This document shows positions 8,045-17,120 of a stretch of 64,000 nt of DNA, piece after piece. The stretch is from Betaproteobacteria bacterium GR16-43 (lineage in GTDB: Bacteria > Pseudomonadota > Gammaproteobacteria > Burkholderiales > Usitatibacteraceae): positions 1,674,001 through 1,738,000 of the forward strand of contig CP019169.1 in NCBI GenBank assembly GCA_001953215.1. The letters run 5' to 3'. Made by a program: the position numbers and the translations under genes. Under the pieces are notes generated by a model. That model ran no database searches. It saw only the letters and a program-made list of their open reading frames with translations, and was not told where the DNA came from. The number at the start of each line of letters is the position of its first letter. Within the stretch, counting starts at the first letter, position 1.

Positions 8045-9556
8045 ATGAAGGACGACTACCTCCAGAAAATCCTCGCGGCCCGCGTCTACGACGTGGCCAT
8101 CGAAAGCCCGCTCGACCTGGCGCCCGCCATTTCGAAGCGCATGGGCAACCACCTGCTGCTCAAGCGCGAGGACAAGCAGCCGGTCTTCTCCTTCAAGCTG
8201 CGCGGCGCGTACAACAAGATGGCGCACCTGTCGAAGGCCGCGCTCGAACGCGGGGTGATCTGCGCCAGCGCGGGCAACCATGCGCAGGGCGTGGCACTCG
8301 CCGCCCAGAAGCTCGGCACGGATGCGACCATCGTCATGCCGGTCACCACGCCGCGCATCAAGGTGACGGCGGTCTCGGCGCGCGGCGCGAAGGTCGTCCT
8401 CCAGGGCGACAGCTACCACGAGGCCAACGCGCACGCGCGCAGCCTCGCCCGCAAGCACGGCCTCACCTTCGTGCACCCGTACGACGATCCGCTGGTGATC
8501 GCGGGCCAGGGCACCATCGGCATGGAGATCCTGCGCCAGCACGCGAAGCCCATCGACGCGATCTTCGTCCCCGTCGGCGGCGGCGGCCTGATCGCCGGCA
8601 TCGCCGCGTACGTGAAGCGCGTCTCGCCGCGCACCCGCATCATCGGCGTGGAGCCCGAGGACTCGAATGCGATGGCCGCCTCGCTGAAGGCGGGCAAGCG
8701 CGTGACGCTGCCGCACGTGAACCTGTTCGCCGACGGCGTCGCGGTGCGCCAGGTCGGGAAGGAAACGTTTCGCCTCGCGCGGAAGCTCGTCGACGAGATG
8801 GTGCTGGTCGACACCGACGAGATCTGCGCCGCGATCAAGGACATCTTCGAGGACACGCGCACGGTCGTCGAGCCGTCGGGCGCGCTGGCGCTGGCCGGGG
8901 CCAAGCGCTGGGCCGCGCGGCGCAAGGCGAAGGGCAAGACCCTCGTGGCGATCGCGTGCGGCGCGAACATGAACTTCGACCGCCTGCGCTTCGTCGCCGA
9001 GCGCGCCGAGCTGGGCGAGCATCGCGAAGCGGTCCTGGCCGTCACGATTCCCGAGGAACCCGGCAGCTTCCGCACGCTCTGCGAAGTGCTGGGCAAGCGC
9101 AGCGTGACCGAATTCAACTACCGCTACGCCGACGATCGCGCGGCCCACGTGTTCCTGGGCCTCTCGGTCGCGGGGCGCGAGGAGACCGAGCGGCTGGTGG
9201 CCACGCTCGCGCGGCGCGGCATGAAGCCGGTCGACCTGTCCGACAACGAGCTGGCGAAGCTGCACGTGCGCCATCTCGTCGGCGGCCGCTCGCCCGCGCG
9301 CTCGGGAGAGATGCTGTATCGCTTCGAGTTTCCCGAACGCCCGGGCGCGCTGATGAATTTCCTCACGCACATGGGCTCGGGCTGGAACATCACGCTCTTC
9401 CACTACCGCAACCACGGCGCGGACGTCGGCCGCGTGCTGGTGGGCCTGCAGGTGCCCGAAAGCGAGCGCGGAGCGTTCCGCCGGTTCCTGCGCGATCTCG
9501 GCTACGACTACACCGACGAAACGCGCAACCCCGCTTACCGGCTCTTCCTGCGATGA
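8045..9556 (+). CDS. ilvA: Threonine ammonia-lyase, biosynthetic (long form)
   Basis: PLP enzyme converting threonine to 2-oxobutanoate, the first step to isoleucine (cytosol). 503 aa. The catalytic domain covers about residues 1-320 with the PLP lysine in SFKLRGAYNKM, SAGNHAQGVA, and the phosphate-binding GGGGLIAGIA. It is followed by two ACT-like regulatory repeats (about 335-410 and 430-500; EEPGSFRTLCEVLG and ERPGALMNFL). These imply feedback inhibition by isoleucine, as in the family. Start ATG 8045 has no clear SD. The stop overlaps the ATG of the next gene (ATGA). Confidence 0.95.
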   Translation: MKDDYLQKILAARVYDVAIESPLDLAPAISKRMGNHLLLKREDKQPVFSFKLRGAYNKMAHLSKAALERGVICASAGNHAQGVALAAQKLGTDATIVMPVTTPRIKVTAVSARGAKVVLQGDSYHEANAHARSLARKHGLTFVHPYDDPLVIAGQGTIGMEILRQHAKPIDAIFVPVGGGGLIAGIAAYVKRVSPRTRIIGVEPEDSNAMAASLKAGKRVTLPHVNLFADGVAVRQVGKETFRLARKLVDEMVLVDTDEICAAIKDIFEDTRTVVEPSGALALAGAKRWAARRKAKGKTLVAIACGANMNFDRLRFVAERAELGEHREAVLAVTIPEEPGSFRTLCEVLGKRSVTEFNYRYADDRAAHVFLGLSVAGREETERLVATLARRGMKPVDLSDNELAKLHVRHLVGGRSPARSGEMLYRFEFPERPGALMNFLTHMGSGWNITLFHYRNHGADVGRVLVGLQVPESERGAFRRFLRDLGYDYTDETRNPAYRLFLR

Positions 9557-11670
9557 GTGTTTTCCCCGGGCCCGGCGCCGGCGACCTGCTCGCCCGCGCG
9601 AGGGGTGCGATCCAGTCCGGGCGGCCCGCGGAGGCCGAGGCGCTGCTGGCTCCCGCCGTCGCGGCCGCGCCCGGCAATCCCGATGCGCACTTGTTGCTGG
9701 GCCTGGCGCTCGCGGGGCTGGGACGCCTGCCCGAGAGCCTGGCGCAATTTGACCGCGCGCTGCAGGCGCGGCCGGACCATCCCATCACGCTGCACAACCG
9801 GGCGCAGTCGCTCGCGGGGCTGGGACGCGTGGCGGAAGCGAAGGCCGATGTCGAACGCGCACTCGCGCTCGCGCCGGACTTCGATGCCGCGTGGCTGGCG
9901 CTCGGCAGCTTCACGGCGGCGCTCGGCGATGCGCCGGGGGCCGAACGCGCCTACCGCCGCGCCCTGGCCCTGAAGGCCACGAACCCCGCCGCCCACTACA
10001 ACCTCGCGTTGCTGTTCCAGGGGCAGGGCCGCATCGAGGAGGCGATCGCCGCCTATCGCAAGGCGCTCGCCGCGAACCCCGGCTTTGCCGCGGCCCACAA
10101 CAACCTCGGCAACGCGCTGCGCCAATCGGGACGCACGCCCGAGGCGGTCGCCCACTACGCCGAAGCGCTCCGCCTGGATCCGCGCATGGCGGATGCCTAT
10201 TCGAACTACGGCCTCGCCCTGCAGGACCTGGGCCGCATCACCGAGGCCGCCGCATTGCTGGAGCGCGCCGCGGCGCTGAAACCCGACAGCGCGCCGGTCT
10301 TGAACAACCTGGGCATCGCCCTGTTCGGCGTGAACCGGTTCGTCGAAGCCGAAACCGCGTACCGCGGGGCGCTGGCCCTCGAGCCGCGGTTCTTCGAAGC
10401 GCACAACAACCTCGGCAACACGTTGTCCGGCCAGGGCCGCGAGGAGGAGGCGATGGCCGCGTATCGCGAGTCGATCGCGATCTCGCCGGACTATGCCGAT
10501 GCCCACAGCAACCTGGGCCTCATGCTGCAGGAGCGCGGCGACGTCGACGGCGCGATCGCCTGCTATGAACGCGCGCTCGCCCTGCGGCCCGACCATTCGG
10601 ACGCGCTCACCAACGAGGGCTACCTGCTGCAGGAGAAGGGCCGGCGCCGCGACGCGATGGCCCTGTACCGCCGTGCGCTCGAAGCCAATCCGCGTTCCGC
10701 GCGCGCCGCGTACAACCTGGGCCTGGCCCAGCTTTGCGAGTTCGAGTTCGAAGAAGGTTGGGAGCGCTGCGAGCTGCGCTACTACACGTCGCCTCCGGTG
10801 GCGGTGTTGAGGCCGTTCGCGATGCCGACGTTCAAGCCCGAGGAGTGGGGCAAGGGCCACGCGCTCGCCGTCTGGCGCGAGCAGGGCATCGGCGACCAGT
10901 TGCTCTACGCCACGTTGTTGCCGGAGCTCGAAGAGCGCTCGCAACCGTTCGTGTTCGAAGTGGACGAACGGCTGATCCCGGCCTTCGCGCGCAGCCATCC
11001 CGGATGGAAGGTCACTTCGACCCGCGAGTACGAAGCGGGCTTCGCCGGCTGCGACCGGCAGATCTCCGCCGCCTCGCTGCCGCGTCTTGTCCGGCGCACC
11101 CTCGAGTCTTTCGATCGGCAGCCGCAGGCGTTGCTGCGTGCGGATCCGGTGCGAAGCGCCGCCTATCGCGCGCGCCTCGCAGCGCCCAGACGGCGCGTGG
11201 TCGGCATCTCGTGGCGCAGTTTCCAGCCGAAGGCCCGCGGCTTCCTGCAGCGCAAGAAGACGGCGCCGCTCGCGGCGTTCGCGGACCTGGCGCGCCGCCC
11301 CGACCTCACGCTGCTCGACCTCCAGTACGGCGATACGGCCGCCGAGCGCGAAGCGTTCGCGCGCGAGCCGGGCGTGCGCCTCGCGCGCCTCGAGGAGCTC
11401 GACCTCTTCAACGACATCGATGGCGTGCTCGCCGCCGTCGAGGCGTGCGACGCGATCGTCACCACGAGCAACGTGGCCGCGCACTACGCCGGCGCCCTGG
11501 GCAAGCGGACGCTGCTCCTCTATCCCGGCGACAACCCGCCGTTCCACTACTGGTCCACGGATGCATCGGGGCGTTGCCTCTGGTATCCCTCGGTGCGGAT
11601 CGTGACCGGCCGCGACCTCCACGACTGGCCGCGCCTCCTCGCGCGTGCGCATGAGCTCCTCGACGCCTGA
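9553..11670 (+). CDS. TPR protein with GT9-like C-terminal domain (first of a tandem pair)
   Basis: 705 aa. About eleven tetratricopeptide repeats fill residues 1-385 (units such as HNNLGNALRQSGRTPEAVAHYAEALRLDP). The C-terminal 300 residues resemble the glycosyltransferase-9-like half found in bacterial TPR proteins: WREQGIGDQLLYATLLPEL, VVGISWRSFQPKARGF, LDLQYGDTAAERE, and EACDAIVTTSNVAAHYAGALGKRT. No signal peptide or membrane helix is seen, so it is likely cytosolic. Its ATG overlaps the ilvA stop, although function suggests no link with isoleucine synthesis. A role in protein or glycan glycosylation is inferred from the fold. Donor and acceptor are unknown. Confidence 0.85.
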   Translation: MSVFPGPGAGDLLARARGAIQSGRPAEAEALLAPAVAAAPGNPDAHLLLGLALAGLGRLPESLAQFDRALQARPDHPITLHNRAQSLAGLGRVAEAKADVERALALAPDFDAAWLALGSFTAALGDAPGAERAYRRALALKATNPAAHYNLALLFQGQGRIEEAIAAYRKALAANPGFAAAHNNLGNALRQSGRTPEAVAHYAEALRLDPRMADAYSNYGLALQDLGRITEAAALLERAAALKPDSAPVLNNLGIALFGVNRFVEAETAYRGALALEPRFFEAHNNLGNTLSGQGREEEAMAAYRESIAISPDYADAHSNLGLMLQERGDVDGAIACYERALALRPDHSDALTNEGYLLQEKGRRRDAMALYRRALEANPRSARAAYNLGLAQLCEFEFEEGWERCELRYYTSPPVAVLRPFAMPTFKPEEWGKGHALAVWREQGIGDQLLYATLLPELEERSQPFVFEVDERLIPAFARSHPGWKVTSTREYEAGFAGCDRQISAASLPRLVRRTLESFDRQPQALLRADPVRSAAYRARLAAPRRRVVGISWRSFQPKARGFLQRKKTAPLAAFADLARRPDLTLLDLQYGDTAAEREAFAREPGVRLARLEELDLFNDIDGVLAAVEACDAIVTTSNVAAHYAGALGKRTLLLYPGDNPPFHYWSTDASGRCLWYPSVRIVTGRDLHDWPRLLARAHELLDA

Positions 11671-13639
11671 AGCCGCGGCCTTCGCGCTGCTGCAAGCGGG
11701 CCAGCTCGACGCGGCGGAGGCCGCGGCGCGGCAGCTCCTCGCCGTGCGCCCCGGCAACGCCGACGCGTTGCACTTGCTCGGCCTGGTGCTCGTGCGCACC
11801 GGCCGCGGACCCGAGGGCCTCGCCTTGCTCGACCGCGCGCTCGAAATCGAACCGCGCCATCCCGGGTTCCTCAACAACCGCGCGCTCGTGCTGGCCGAGT
11901 CGGGGCGCATCGCCGAAGCCGAGCGCGACGTGCGCAACGCCCTGCAAGCGGAACCGCGCTTCGCCGAAGCCTTTGCCCACCTGGGCAGCCTGCTGCGCCG
12001 CCAAGGGCGGCTCGAGGAAGCCACGGCCGCATTCCGCCGCGCGTTGCAGGCCGAGCCGCGCCTGCTTGATGCGCACGTAGGCCTCGGCAACGTCTTGCGG
12101 GAACGCGGCGATGTCGATGCCGCGCGCCGCGAATATGAAGCGGTGCTCGCGAGCGATCCGGGTCACGCCGGGGCGCACTACAACCTCGGCGCGATGTTCC
12201 TCGAGGCGGGTGCGCATGCCGAGGCCGAGCACGCCCTGCGCCGCGCACTGGCTCGCGATCCCGCGCACGCCGCGGCCTGGAACAATCTCGGCGTCGTGCT
12301 GCGCCATGCCGGCCGCGCGGAGGAAGCCCTCGCCGCCTTCGACGCGGCCCTGCGAGCCTCCCCGCGCTATGCCGAAGCGCTCAACAACCGCGGCCTCGCG
12401 CTGCGCGACGCGGGCCGTGGCGCCGAAGCGGAGTCGAGCTTTGCCGAGGCCGCGGCCGTGGCGCCCGCGTTCGTCCCGGCGCTCGTCAATCGCGCCAACG
12501 CGATGAAGGACCGCGGCGACTTCGCGGCGGCCTCCGACCTCCTGGATCGCGCGATCCGCGAGGACCCCACGTCGTTCGAGGCCGTGGTCAATCGCGCGGG
12601 CGTCGCGGTCGAAGCGGGCGACCTTTCCTATGCACGCCGCCTCTACAAGCGCTCGCTCGAGATGCAGCCCGAATCTCCCGATGCGCGCTTCGGGATCGCG
12701 CAGATCGACCTGCGCGAAGGCCGCTTCGTCGAGGGTTGGGCGGGATACGAACGCCGCTTCGAAACCGCGCCGCCGCAGGCCACCGCCCGTGCGCCTTCGT
12801 TGCCGCACTTCGAGCGGACCGACCTGGGGCAGGGGCTTTCCGTCGCGATGTGGCCGGAGCAGGGCGTGGGCGACCAGATCCTCTTCTCCACGTTGCTGCC
12901 GGCTTTCGTGGCGAGCGGTGCGCGGCCGGTCGTCGAGGTCGACGCGCGCCTGCTGGAGGCCTACCGCCGGAGCCTGCCGGGCATTGCGTTCGTCGCCCCG
13001 GAAGAGTCGGAGCAGGCGTTTGCGGCGTGTGACCGGCACCTGCCGCTGGGCTCGCTGCCGTGGCTGCTGCGTCCCGATCGCGCGGCGTTCGACGCGCAAC
13101 CGGAAATACTCCTGCGCGCCGATCCGGCACGGGTCGCCGCGATCCGCAAGGCGCTGGGCCCGGGGCGTTGGGTCGGCGTTTCGTGGCGCAGCTTGCAACC
13201 CGCGGCGCGCGCCTATCTCGAAGCGCGCAAGTCGATGCCGGTCGAGGCGATCGCGAGCCTCGCCGAACGCGGGTTGCGCCTGCTCGACCTCCAGTACGGC
13301 GACGTGGAACCGGATCGCGAAAACTTCGCCGCGCGCCACCCCGGAGCGCTCACGCGCGTGCCGGGGCTGGACCTGCGCGACGACCTCGATGGCCTGCTCG
13401 CCGCGCTCGAAGCGTGCGACGCGGTCGTGACGGTCAGCAACGCAACGGCCCACCTCTCGGCCGCGGCCGGCCGCCCGACCGCGGTGCTGTTCCGCGCGAA
13501 CCGCTCGCCGTTCCACTACTGGGACGCACGCCGCGGAACGCGCTCGCTCTGGTACCCGTCGACCGAGGTGGTGACCGGCCACGAGGCGCAGGGCTGGTCC
13601 GACCTCGTGATGGCCGCGGCCGCCCGCCTCGGGTTGTAG
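11651..13639 (+). CDS. TPR protein with GT9-like C-terminal domain (second of a tandem pair)
   Basis: 662 aa paralogue of the preceding gene with the same layout. About ten TPR units cover residues 8-355, then comes a GT9-like half with WPEQGVGDQILFSTLLPAF, WVGVSWRSLQPAARAYLEARK, LDLQYGDVEPDRENF, and EACDAVVTVSNATAHLSAAAGRPT. It begins inside the end of the first gene. ATG 11651 is likely; an in-frame GTG at 11645 is possible. Coupled translation suggests that both proteins work together. The type IV pilin genes start 0.9 kb downstream, but a terminator and a tRNA intervene, so a pilin-glycosylation role is only a guess. Confidence 0.85.
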   Translation: MSSSTPEAAAFALLQAGQLDAAEAAARQLLAVRPGNADALHLLGLVLVRTGRGPEGLALLDRALEIEPRHPGFLNNRALVLAESGRIAEAERDVRNALQAEPRFAEAFAHLGSLLRRQGRLEEATAAFRRALQAEPRLLDAHVGLGNVLRERGDVDAARREYEAVLASDPGHAGAHYNLGAMFLEAGAHAEAEHALRRALARDPAHAAAWNNLGVVLRHAGRAEEALAAFDAALRASPRYAEALNNRGLALRDAGRGAEAESSFAEAAAVAPAFVPALVNRANAMKDRGDFAAASDLLDRAIREDPTSFEAVVNRAGVAVEAGDLSYARRLYKRSLEMQPESPDARFGIAQIDLREGRFVEGWAGYERRFETAPPQATARAPSLPHFERTDLGQGLSVAMWPEQGVGDQILFSTLLPAFVASGARPVVEVDARLLEAYRRSLPGIAFVAPEESEQAFAACDRHLPLGSLPWLLRPDRAAFDAQPEILLRADPARVAAIRKALGPGRWVGVSWRSLQPAARAYLEARKSMPVEAIASLAERGLRLLDLQYGDVEPDRENFAARHPGALTRVPGLDLRDDLDGLLAALEACDAVVTVSNATAHLSAAAGRPTAVLFRANRSPFHYWDARRGTRSLWYPSTEVVTGHEAQGWSDLVMAAAARLGL

Positions 13640-13771
13640 GCCGGCACCGACAGGTTTTTCCGCAGGGCACGGACAGCCTGCGCGAGGCGAACTCCCGAGA
13701 ATGTCCCTCGTATCAGGCGAACGGCTGCGCCAATCCCGGCGCGGCATCGCCCCCAAAAACGAGGTGCGGCC

Positions 13772-13939
13772 ATGCTTTATTACGCGTTGATCTTCTTCGT
13801 GGTGGCGCTTGTCGCCGCCCTCTTCGGTTTCGGCGGCATCGCTGCCGGCGCTGTCGAGATCGCGAAGATCCTGTTCTTCATCTTCCTGATCCTCACCGTG
13901 GTCTCGCTGGTGGTGGGCATTGCCCGCCGCGGGCCCTAG
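13772..13939 (+). CDS. DUF1328 small membrane protein (YtjA-like)
   Basis: 55 aa: [20 protein letters not shown], then [18 protein letters not shown] and [11 protein letters not shown], ending in ARRGP. Two hydrophobic helices with a Gly-rich turn and a basic C-terminus are the hallmark of DUF1328. Role unknown; homologues are often stress-induced. ATG 13772 lies in a non-coding gap of 130 nt after the TPR pair. The following entericidin-like gene starts 62 nt later, and both are tiny envelope proteins. Confidence 0.88.
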   Translation: MLYYALIFFVVALVAALFGFGGIAAGAVEIAKILFFIFLILTVVSLVVGIARRGP

Positions 13940-14001
13940 ATCACGGGAATCGACGAACCCTTTCCCGTAGCAATCCTCCCCACGACAGAAGGAGCTATTC
14001 C

Positions 14002-14151
14002 ATGAAGAAAACCATCCTCGGCCTTTGCGCCATCCTCGCCTCGAGTTTCGTCCTGACGGCCTGCAACACGATCCAGGGCGCGGGCAAGGACATCGAACGC
14101 GGCGGCGAGAAGGTGCAGGACGCCGCGCAGAAGACGAAGGAAAAGATGTAG
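14002..14151 (+). CDS. Entericidin EcnA/B family small lipoprotein
   Basis: 49 aa. The signal MKKTILGLCAILASSFVLTA ends at a lipobox Cys (LTAC). The mature peptide NTIQGAGKDIERGGEKVQDA continues as a short amphipathic helix ending KTKEKM. This fits the entericidin family, a short membrane lipoprotein historically tied to a toxin/antidote pair. Only one such gene is present here. A clear SD (AGAAGGAGC, 13987-13995) precedes the ATG. A strong terminator follows 36 nt after the stop. Confidence 0.88.
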   Translation: MKKTILGLCAILASSFVLTACNTIQGAGKDIERGGEKVQDAAQKTKEKM

Positions 14152-14186
14152 TCCTTCGTATCGGCAGCGATCGAGCGGTACAAGGA

Positions 14187-14218
14187 AAAAGGGCGGGACC
14201 GAAAGGTCCCGCCCTTTT
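14187..14218. terminator. Strong bidirectional intrinsic terminator
   Basis: GGGCGGGACC (14191-14200), GAAA tetraloop, GGTCCCGCCC (14205-14214), flanked by A-run and TTTT. The 10-bp GC stem extends by A:T pairs. It can end the entericidin transcript on the plus strand and the tRNA-Thr transcript on the minus strand, whose 3' end is 20 nt away. Confidence 0.9.
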
Positions 14219-14237
14219 GCTTTGTGGCTGCATTCGG

Positions 14238-14313
<76 letters not shown>

Positions 14314-14327
14314 ACTGAAGGGTCGTT

Positions 14328-14333
14328 ATTATA
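14328..14333 (-). promoter_or_regulatory. -10 element of the tRNA-Thr promoter
   Basis: A perfect TATAAT on the minus strand lies 14 nt upstream of the mature tRNA 5' end, the expected distance for a short leader. I see no good -35 hexamer 16-18 nt further up. Confidence 0.5.
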
Positions 14334-14444
14334 GCGCAGCCCGGCCCCTGCCGCATGGGCTCCGGACCGCCCGAAACCGGGTCCGTGCCGTTCGTCGGGG
14401 GCCCAAACCGTCCGTCGGCCCCGCCCCGCCGCCAGTCGGCCCGA

Positions 14445-14474
14445 TTGGGGTGGTGTTCCGGCCCTACCTAATAT
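14445..14474 (+). promoter_or_regulatory. Possible promoter of the pilin operon
   Basis: TTGGGG (14445-14450) and TAATAT (14469-14474), spacer 18 nt, sit just before the strong SD of the first pilin gene. Both hexamers are imperfect. I looked for a sigma-54 TGGCAC-N5-TTGC site, common for pilin genes, and found none. Confidence 0.3.
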
Positions 14475-14496
14475 TCCGTCCGTGGAGGTTTACCTA

Positions 14497-14922
14497 ATGA
14501 AGAAGAGCCAAGGCTTTACCCTGATCGAACTGATGATCGTCGTGGGCATCGTGGGCATCCTTGCCGCGATCGCCGTGCCGCAATATCTCGACTACATCAC
14601 CCGGTCGCAACTCGTGCCGGCCCATACGGGCCTGCAGGGATTCCGCGTCCGGATGGAGCAGTACTTCCAGGACAATCGCAAGTACGACTGCGACGGTGCC
14701 CTGGGCAAGTCGCCCAGCATCGAGCGCTTCGACGTGAAGTGCGAGAAGACCGACAACACCTTCCTCATCACCGCCACGGGCAGCGACGGGCGCGTGAAGG
14801 GGCCCGGCACGCCGTTCTCGATGACCATCGACCACACGGGCGCGCGTACGACCACCGGCGCGCCGTCGGGCTGGATGCCGAGCCCGGCCAACTGCTTCGT
14901 GGCCCGCAAGGGTTCCTGCTGA
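14497..14922 (+). CDS. pilE: Type IV pilin, PilE-like
   Basis: 141 aa. The class III prepilin leader is MKKSQG, cut before FTLIELMIVV (Phe+1, Glu+5), followed by the hydrophobic assembly helix ILAAIAVPQYLDYITRSQ. Four Cys in the globular part (YDCDG, DVKCEK, ANCFV, GSC) may form disulfides. SD GGAGG (14484-14488) fixes ATG 14497 rather than the in-frame codon just upstream. It leads the operon fimT-pilV-pilW-pilX-pilY1, whereas in many genomes pilE closes it. It is probably a minor pilin, though a major pilin cannot be excluded. Confidence 0.88.
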   Translation: MKKSQGFTLIELMIVVGIVGILAAIAVPQYLDYITRSQLVPAHTGLQGFRVRMEQYFQDNRKYDCDGALGKSPSIERFDVKCEKTDNTFLITATGSDGRVKGPGTPFSMTIDHTGARTTTGAPSGWMPSPANCFVARKGSC

Positions 14923-14924
14923 TC

Positions 14925-15494
14925 ATGGGCCGCCCCCAGCGAGGAATGTCCCTGGTCGAGGTGATGATCGTGGTGCTCGTCGCCGCGATCCTCATCGCCG
15001 CGGCGATCCCGAGCTTCACCATCTGGATCCAGAACACCCAGATCCGGACGGCGAGCGAGAGCGTCCTCAACGGGCTGCAGACGGCGCGTAACGAGGCGAT
15101 CCGCCGCAACAGCTGCGTGCAGATCAAGATGATGGACAGCCCCCTCACGTCCTGGGAGGTGCGGGAGTGCAAGAATGGCGATAGCACCGATCCTGCGACG
15201 CTGATCTCGGGCCGCTCCTACGCGGAGGGCTCGCAGAACGCCACCTCCGAGTTGTTGCCGATCGACAGCAGCATCGTTTCCTTCAATGCGCTGGGCCGCG
15301 TCGTGCTCCCCACCAATCCTTCCGACGGCAGCCCCCCGCTCACGCAAGTCGACCTGCGCAACACCACGCTGCAGGTCGAGGACGAGCGCCGCCTGCGCAT
15401 CGAGATCCCCGTCGGGGGCGCCATTCGCCTGTGCGACCCCAAGAAAACCGTTGCCGCCACCGACCCGCGGCGCTGCGTGACCCCGCTGACATGA
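14925..15494 (+). CDS. fimT: Minor pilin FimT/FimU (GspH-like)
   Basis: 189 aa. The prepilin site MGRPQRG/MSLVEVMIVV has Glu+5 and Met instead of Phe at +1. The assembly helix is followed by the FimT signature (LQTARNEAIRRNSCVQIKM) and a C-terminal strand with RLCDP. It is a pseudopilin thought to sit in the tip-priming complex with PilV, PilW and PilX. The ATG is 2 nt after the pilE stop, and the stop overlaps pilV (ATGA). Confidence 0.9.
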   Translation: MGRPQRGMSLVEVMIVVLVAAILIAAAIPSFTIWIQNTQIRTASESVLNGLQTARNEAIRRNSCVQIKMMDSPLTSWEVRECKNGDSTDPATLISGRSYAEGSQNATSELLPIDSSIVSFNALGRVVLPTNPSDGSPPLTQVDLRNTTLQVEDERRLRIEIPVGGAIRLCDPKKTVAATDPRRCVTPLT

Positions 15495-15940
15495 AAAACC
15501 TCCGCAAAGACCAGGGCGGCGTCATGCTGCTCGAGGCGATGATCGGCATCCTGATCTTCTCCCTCGGCGTGCTGGCGCTCGTCGCGATGCAGGCCGTCTC
15601 CACGAGCAACGTTTCCAACTCCCGCTACCGCTCGGAGGCCGCGTTCCTGGCCAACGAGATCGCGGCGGCCGCCTGGATCGGGCGCGGCGCCAAGGGCGCC
15701 AACATCCCGACGTACAAATGGCCCGGGGGCAACCAGACGACGAAGCTCTGGGTGGACAAGGTCAACTCCCTGCTGCCGCAGGCCACGACCTATCCCCCGA
15801 CGATCACGCAGACGCCGATCCCGGGCATGGCGAACGGCGCCCAACTCACCATCACCGTGCAATGGAAAGCGCCCGATGCGCTCACGCCGAGCAACCATGT
15901 GGCGATCGCGTACGTGAGCGAGCCGGAGCCCACGCCATGA
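15491..15940 (+). CDS. pilV: Minor pilin PilV
   Basis: 149 aa. The leader MKNLRKDQGG is cut before VMLLEAMIGILIFSLG (Glu+5), typical of PilV, followed by ALVAMQAVSTSN. It is translationally coupled to fimT and pilW by ATGA overlaps at both ends, which fits fixed stoichiometry of the priming complex in the inner membrane and pilus tip. The globular part is small and has no Cys. Confidence 0.9.
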   Translation: MKNLRKDQGGVMLLEAMIGILIFSLGVLALVAMQAVSTSNVSNSRYRSEAAFLANEIAAAAWIGRGAKGANIPTYKWPGGNQTTKLWVDKVNSLLPQATTYPPTITQTPIPGMANGAQLTITVQWKAPDALTPSNHVAIAYVSEPEPTP

Positions 15941-17088
15941 GCCAATTCAAATCCAAGGGCTTCACGCTCATCGAGTTGATGGTCGGCATGATGGTCGGCC
16001 TCGTGGCCACGGTCGTCATGTTCCAGGTCTTCGCGGTTTCCGAGGGCCAGAAGCGCACGACCACGGGTGCGGGCGATGCCCAGCAGAACGGCGTCGGCTC
16101 CGTCTTCTCGATCGAGCGCGACGCGCGCCAGGGCGGCTTCGGCATGAGCTACACGCTGATGCTCGGCTGCACCGTGAACGGCTCGTACAACGGTGGCTCG
16201 GCCTTCACGTTCCAGATGGCTCCGTACGTCATCGTCGACGGCACCGGCGGCAAGGCGCCCGATACGCTCACGATCGCCTACGGCGATACGCGCAGCTTCG
16301 CCTCGCCCCTCAAGCTCGCGAAGACCATGACCAGTGCGACCGCCGACATCAAGGCGTACAACCGGTTCGGCCTCGCGCTGGGCGACCTCTTCATCCTGGC
16401 CACGGACACCACCGTCCCCGCGCCGGTGCCCTGCACGCTGCACCAGGTTCAGTCCCGGCCCGGAACGGACGCGATCGGCCACACCACCGGGGGATTCATC
16501 GACGCGACGGGGAACGCCCGCAACACGCTCTACAACTGGGACAGCACGAGGATCTACCCGGCCTGGAACACGACCAAGCGAAGCGGCGGCCGGATCATCA
16601 ACCTCGGCCAGGACCCGACCGTCGTGACCTACCGGCTCGAGGGCAACCAGCTCGTCGCGATCAACGTCCTGACGCCCGGCGATCCCAACAACAAGGTCGT
16701 GGTGTCCGACAACATCGTCCAGTTCCAGGTCCAGTACGCGTTCGACGCCAATGGCGACGGCACGGTGGCCGCGGATGCGCGCCAGGAAACCGTGTTGAAC
16801 CCCGCCCTGGGCGACCAGTGGGCCGACGCGCTTCCGGCGAACCCCACCACGGCGATGTGGGTCGGCATCATCGGCGTTCGCTTCGCCATCGTCTCGCGCA
16901 GCGTGACGGCCGAGCGCCCCGACACCGTGAGCGGCAAATGCCCGACGGACGTGGCGCCCAAGTGGCTGGCCACGGGCCGCGACCTGGACCTCACCGCCGA
17001 CACCAACTGGAAGTGCTACCGCTATCGCGTGTTCGAGGTGACGGTGCCCGCGCGCAACCTCGCCTGGCTGCCGGACGAAACGCAGTGA
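15937..17088 (+). CDS. pilW: Minor pilin PilW
   Basis: 383 aa. Leader MSQFKSKG, cut before FTLIELMVGMMVGLVATVV (Glu+5). The long globular domain begins with the PilW pattern RDARQGGFGMSY, and its size is normal for PilW. Near residue 270 an EF-hand-like acidic loop DANGDGTVAAD could bind calcium. Its ATG overlaps the pilV stop; pilX follows 32 nt later. Confidence 0.9.
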   Translation: MSQFKSKGFTLIELMVGMMVGLVATVVMFQVFAVSEGQKRTTTGAGDAQQNGVGSVFSIERDARQGGFGMSYTLMLGCTVNGSYNGGSAFTFQMAPYVIVDGTGGKAPDTLTIAYGDTRSFASPLKLAKTMTSATADIKAYNRFGLALGDLFILATDTTVPAPVPCTLHQVQSRPGTDAIGHTTGGFIDATGNARNTLYNWDSTRIYPAWNTTKRSGGRIINLGQDPTVVTYRLEGNQLVAINVLTPGDPNNKVVVSDNIVQFQVQYAFDANGDGTVAADARQETVLNPALGDQWADALPANPTTAMWVGIIGVRFAIVSRSVTAERPDTVSGKCPTDVAPKWLATGRDLDLTADTNWKCYRYRVFEVTVPARNLAWLPDETQ

Positions 17089-17120
17089 ACACGCCCTCGA
17101 GCAACCAAGGAATCCACGCC

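Noticed and set aside
11459-14233. Minus-strand frame of 924 codons opposite the second TPR gene, reaching across two small genes
   Set aside because: It runs over a terminator and non-coding DNA, and the TPR repeats are clear on the plus strand.
14314-14496. Search for a sigma-54 promoter before pilE
   Set aside because: No GG-N10-GC pair in a TGGCAC-N5-TTGC context was found.
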